Assembly: GCA_003155465.1 (NCBI GenBank)
Contig: PMCR01000509.1
Location: 2,436-11,717, forward strand
Origin: Myxococcales bacterium
GTDB taxonomy: Bacteria > Myxococcota > Polyangia > Fen-1088
Length of the DNA: 9,282 bases
Reading direction: 5' to 3'
Under the pieces are notes generated by a model. It saw nothing but the letters and a program-made list of their open reading frames with translations. It made no database searches and was not told the origin of the DNA. Numbering within the stretch: position 1 is the first letter of the stretch; each line of letters opens with the position of its first letter. Below are positions 6,960-9,282 of the stretch, piece after piece. Both the position numbers and the translations under genes were made by a program.

Positions 6960-7754
6960 ATGCGTTTCCTTCGCGCCGGCCTGTCCGTGGTCATCCTGGC
7001 ATCGGCTCTGGTTCCTCGCGTAGTCGCAGCCGCCGCCCATCGCGTGGCAGTCGTTGAGGCAGTCACCAGCAAGGTCCCGCGCGGCGAGGTGGCCGCCCTG
7101 CGCGCTGAGATCGAAGACGTGGTGCGCTCGCTGGGTGCCGAAGTGGTGCCCTTCGTCGAGGCCAAGGCCGTGACTGGCGGAGACTGCAACCAATCCGAGT
7201 GCATGATCGCCCTCCACCGCGCCACCGGCGCAACCCACGTGCTGCGTGTGGAATCGGTGTTCAAGAGAGGCGCGTTCACCCTGCAGCTACAGATGTGGGA
7301 CGCGCGCATCGGCCGGACGCTCAGCTCGGACGGCAAGAGCTGCGACATCTGCACCCTGCCTGACCTGCGCTCGGCCCTGCGCGACCGGATCGGTGCGCTC
7401 TGCTCGCGCGTGTTCGAGGCTGAGGAAGCCGCGCTGGCCCCGCCGCCGCCACCCCCACCACCCCCACCGCCACATGTGGACGTGAACCCGCCGCCTCCGG
7501 CTCCGGAGTCAGCCGGCTCTGCTGGCAAGCGCGTCGGCCAGGGGGGCGGCCTGACCCTGGTGGCGCTCGGCGTGGCTGCCGCGGCGTACGGCGGATATCT
7601 CTTGCATCTGAACGGCCAGGTGGCATGCGCAGCAGGCGAAGCACCCCACTGCACCCAACACCACGTCACGGCAGGGCGTGGTGCCGGCCTGCTGGCCGGC
7701 GGCATCGGCGCCGTGCTGGCCGGCGGCATCCTCTTCTACTACTTCACCTGGTGA
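6960..7754 (+). CDS. Exported protein with polyproline linker and two C-terminal hydrophobic segments
   Basis: A 264-residue protein. Residues 1-24 form a signal peptide (MRFLRAGLSVVILASALVPR, then an Ala-rich VVAAAA end). A compact periplasmic domain follows (about 27-155) with alternating strands and helices (HRVAVVEAVTSKV, THVLRVESVFKRG, FTLQLQMWDARIG). Cysteines sit at C76/C81 (GGDCNQSEC), C128/C131 (SCDICT) and C148, plausible disulphide partners. An 11-proline run (161-171) and a second Pro-rich stretch lead to two Gly/Ala-rich hydrophobic segments (about 196-217 and 239-261) flanking a loop with C223 and C231. I recall this plan from myxobacterial envelope proteins that place a small TolB/CsgG-like sensing or binding domain before a C-terminal hydrophobic hairpin, but I cannot name a family. 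The ATG follows only a weak GTGGG. The downstream lipoprotein gene starts 8 bases after the stop, so the two are likely made together. Confidence 0.8.
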   Translation: MRFLRAGLSVVILASALVPRVVAAAAHRVAVVEAVTSKVPRGEVAALRAEIEDVVRSLGAEVVPFVEAKAVTGGDCNQSECMIALHRATGATHVLRVESVFKRGAFTLQLQMWDARIGRTLSSDGKSCDICTLPDLRSALRDRIGALCSRVFEAEEAALAPPPPPPPPPPPHVDVNPPPPAPESAGSAGKRVGQGGGLTLVALGVAAAAYGGYLLHLNGQVACAAGEAPHCTQHHVTAGRGAGLLAGGIGAVLAGGILFYYFTW

Positions 7755-7756
7755 GG
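7751..7756 (+). promoter_or_regulatory. Ribosome binding site of the Cys-rich lipoprotein, overlapping the upstream stop
   Basis: GTGAGG lies 6 bases before ATG 7763 and overlaps the TGA stop of the upstream gene. It is the clearest Shine-Dalgarno in the window. It fixes the lipoprotein start and points to translational coupling of the two genes. Confidence 0.7.
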
Positions 7757-7762
7757 CAACCC

Positions 7763-9282
7763 ATGAATCTGCGAATTCACTATGTCCTTCCCCTGTGTTT
7801 GCTTTTCGCCTGCGACAAGGTCGAGCGCGACTGGAGCAAGTGCAGCGAGACCAACGACTGCAAGAAGGGCTTTACCTGCAGCCGCCCGTCCTACCTGTGC
7901 GTTCCTGTGGATGCAGGAGCGGATGCGCACGACGCGGCGGCAGCCGAGGGCGCCGATGCGTCTTCAGAGGCCGGCGGCCGCGAGACGGCCAGCGCCGATT
8001 CGACGGACGCCCCCCTGGACGTGGCCGTGGACGTAGACGTGGCCGTGACCGTAGACGTGGCCGAAGACGTGGCCGTGACCGACGCCGCGGCGGACGCACC
8101 CGCGGACACCCGACCGGTTGATGCCCAAGGGAGTTGCAGCAGCGATATCGAATGTCCTGCCAGCGCGCCCCTGTGTCTCGACTTCATGTGCGCGAAGTGC
8201 ACCTCCGCCAACGACTGCGCCGGCCGTGGCGACGGCGGCGCGGGCGCCGGGGTTTGCGAACCCACCAGCGGCCGTTGCGTGGCCTGTGTGAAGAGCAGCG
8301 AATGCACAGCCGACCCAGCGAGACCAGTGTGCGTGGCCAACCAGTGCGCGGCCTGCACAACCAACAGCCAATGCTCTCTACGAGGTGACGGCGGCGTCAG
8401 CGCCGGCGTTTGCGACACCACAACCGGCCGGTGCGTAGCCTGTGTACAGAACAGCGAATGCACGTCCAATCCAGCGAAACCCATCTGCGTGGCCAATCAA
8501 TGCGCGCCTTGCCAGTCTGCCACAAGCCCAGCCAACGAGTGCCGCGCCAAGAGCAGCGGCGCACCGGTGTGCGACCAGGGCAGCGGGAAATGCGTCGGCT
8601 GCCTGAGCAACGACCACTGCATGGGCAGCACGGACGGCGGGGTGGACAACGGAGAGGATGGCGGGATGGATGGCGGGGCAGACGGCGGCGTGGTCGCGGG
8701 GTTCTGCTACTTGACGACCAACCAGTGCGTGGAGTGCCTTGCGCATACGGACTGCAAGGATCCCACCAGGCCCATCTGTGGCAGCTTGCACGCCTGCGTG
8801 GGCTGCGGCCTGCAGCCTGCGCCGATCGACGGCTGCGCGACCAAGAACCCCGCCCTGCCGGTGTGCAAGGCAGACACGGGCACATGCGTGGAATGCACGG
8901 GCAATAGCAATTGTACTGGCGACGCAGGGATTCGCGTGTGCAACCCTGCAACGAACAAGTGCGTAGAGTGCAACGACAACACCAACTGCACGGCTGATCC
9001 GGCGAATGCATTCTGCGTGAACCACGCCTGCGCAGGCTGCCAGACAGCTGGGACAGGTGCGTGCACCGGTGCCAAGCCAATGTGCGCCACCACGGGCGGC
9101 TATGTCGGCCAATGCGTGGAATGCATCGGCAACACCGACTGCACCGTCGGAACCAAGCCCGTGTGCGCCACAAACCAGTGCCGGGGGTGCAAGAAGGATC
9201 TCGACTGCACTGGTATATCGCCGGCACTGGTGTGCGGTCTGGATGGGTCATGTCCAGGCGACAGCAGTGTGATCTATCTGCA
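7763..9282 (+). CDS. Cys-rich modular lipoprotein, 3' end beyond the window
   Basis: An open frame of 506 codons runs off the right edge without a stop. The N-terminus is a lipoprotein signal (MNLRIHYVLPLCLLFAC) with lipobox LFAC and lipidated C17; Phe at -2 is slightly atypical, and Asp follows the Cys. A first Cys cluster (about 26-46) precedes an Asp/Ala/Val-rich linker (about 49-125). The rest is a chain of Cys modules patterned C-V-x-C-x(4-5)-(D/E/N)-C-...-P-(V/I)-C-...-C, giving about 60 cysteines in the visible protein. Two adjacent 52-residue units (143-194 and 195-246) are plainly duplicated, and a DGG-rich insert sits at about 291-309. The cysteines are probably disulphide-paired outside the cytosol, so I expect an envelope or surface protein. 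The visible end (CPGDSSVIYL) resembles the lead-in to a beta-helix domain in similar myxobacterial proteins; that is inference. Long open frames on the opposite strand here are mirror artefacts. Function unknown. Confidence 0.85.
   Translation, partial: MNLRIHYVLPLCLLFACDKVERDWSKCSETNDCKKGFTCSRPSYLCVPVDAGADAHDAAAAEGADASSEAGGRETASADSTDAPLDVAVDVDVAVTVDVAEDVAVTDAAADAPADTRPVDAQGSCSSDIECPASAPLCLDFMCAKCTSANDCAGRGDGGAGAGVCEPTSGRCVACVKSSECTADPARPVCVANQCAACTTNSQCSLRGDGGVSAGVCDTTTGRCVACVQNSECTSNPAKPICVANQCAPCQSATSPANECRAKSSGAPVCDQGSGKCVGCLSNDHCMGSTDGGVDNGEDGGMDGGADGGVVAGFCYLTTNQCVECLAHTDCKDPTRPICGSLHACVGCGLQPAPIDGCATKNPALPVCKADTGTCVECTGNSNCTGDAGIRVCNPATNKCVECNDNTNCTADPANAFCVNHACAGCQTAGTGACTGAKPMCATTGGYVGQCVECIGNTDCTVGTKPVCATNQCRGCKKDLDCTGISPALVCGLDGSCPGDSSVIYL
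8018..8083 (+). repeat. Short tandem repeat encoding Asp-Val-Ala linker
   Basis: Irregular 12/18-base tandem units based on GACGTGGCCGTG. Copies begin at 8018, 8036, 8054 and 8066, some separated by the 6-mers GACGTA or ACCGTA. They encode a DVAV-type low-complexity stretch (about residues 86-107) in the linker between the lipidated N-terminus and the Cys modules. The unit lengths are multiples of three, so copy-number change would keep the frame. Confidence 0.75.
8189..8500 (+). repeat. Two tandem 156-base units (52-residue Cys module duplication)
   Basis: Units 8189-8344 and 8345-8500 have exactly the same length (156 bases) and encode aligned 52-residue modules without gaps. By eye 34 of 52 residues are identical, and all eight cysteines per unit are conserved (positions 1, 4, 10, 23, 30, 33, 39 and 48 of the unit). 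Both contain RGDGG and end in VANQ. Later modules in the gene are more diverged and vary in spacing. Confidence 0.85.
8633..8689 (+). repeat. Low-complexity Asp-Gly-Gly insert
   Basis: Four Asp-Gly-Gly triplets (encoded by GACGGCGGG, GATGGCGGG and similar) are spaced by 1-4 codons within one Cys module of the lipoprotein. A GDGG remnant sits at the equivalent place in the two duplicated modules (around 8228 and 8384), which suggests a local expansion of an existing loop. It is probably flexible and acidic; calcium binding is possible but unsupported. Confidence 0.6.

Noticed and set aside
8378..9251. Long minus-strand open frames opposite the Cys-rich lipoprotein (244 and 284 codons, plus a 201-codon frame at 8496-7891)
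   Set aside because: The plus strand has a Shine-Dalgarno, a lipoprotein signal and regular Cys modules through the same region. The minus frames only mirror the Cys codons and high GC and show no domain.

Overview
The window is a GC-rich, densely coding bacterial segment with strong G/C bias at third codon positions. A Hanks-type Ser/Thr kinase carrying the HRDVTPxN-type catalytic loop with a transmembrane/TPR tail, a Cys-rich Asp/Ala-linker lipoprotein and a signal peptide/polyproline/Gly-Ala tail protein together suggest a myxobacterium or another member of Myxococcota. This assignment rests on protein style only; there is no rRNA or other phylogenetic marker here. I saw no tRNA, rRNA, CRISPR array, insertion sequence or attachment site.

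Left part (1-2068): a signal-less, HTH-less type 1 periplasmic-binding-protein fold gene (210-1106, +) runs head-on into a two-gene minus-strand unit, a GNAT acetyltransferase (1469-2068) followed by a small single-PAS-domain protein (1103-1456). The two convergent genes share a CTAG at their stop codons, so no terminator separates them.

Centre (2069-6672): 38 bases separate the GNAT gene from a divergent 957-codon gene whose last ~290 residues form an M28 metallopeptidase domain with every metal-binding and catalytic residue in place. About 650 residues of unrecognised sequence precede that domain. The gene has no export signal. Close behind it, in the same reading frame and beyond a single TAG, lies a membrane-anchored Ser/Thr kinase with a C-terminal TPR region; the two are probably co-transcribed.

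Right part (6673-9282): a 287-base spacer without a convincing gene precedes two tightly coupled genes for exported proteins. The first is a 264-residue protein with a signal peptide, a polyproline stretch and two hydrophobic C-terminal segments. The second is a lipoprotein of at least 506 residues, cut by the window edge, made of an Asp/Ala/Val linker and a long string of Cys-rich modules that includes a clear 52-residue tandem duplication.

I do not see a clear new defence or mobile system. The items most worth following are the N-terminal region of the M28 protein and its kinase neighbour, the cytosolic binding-protein/PAS pair, and the modular Cys-rich lipoprotein.
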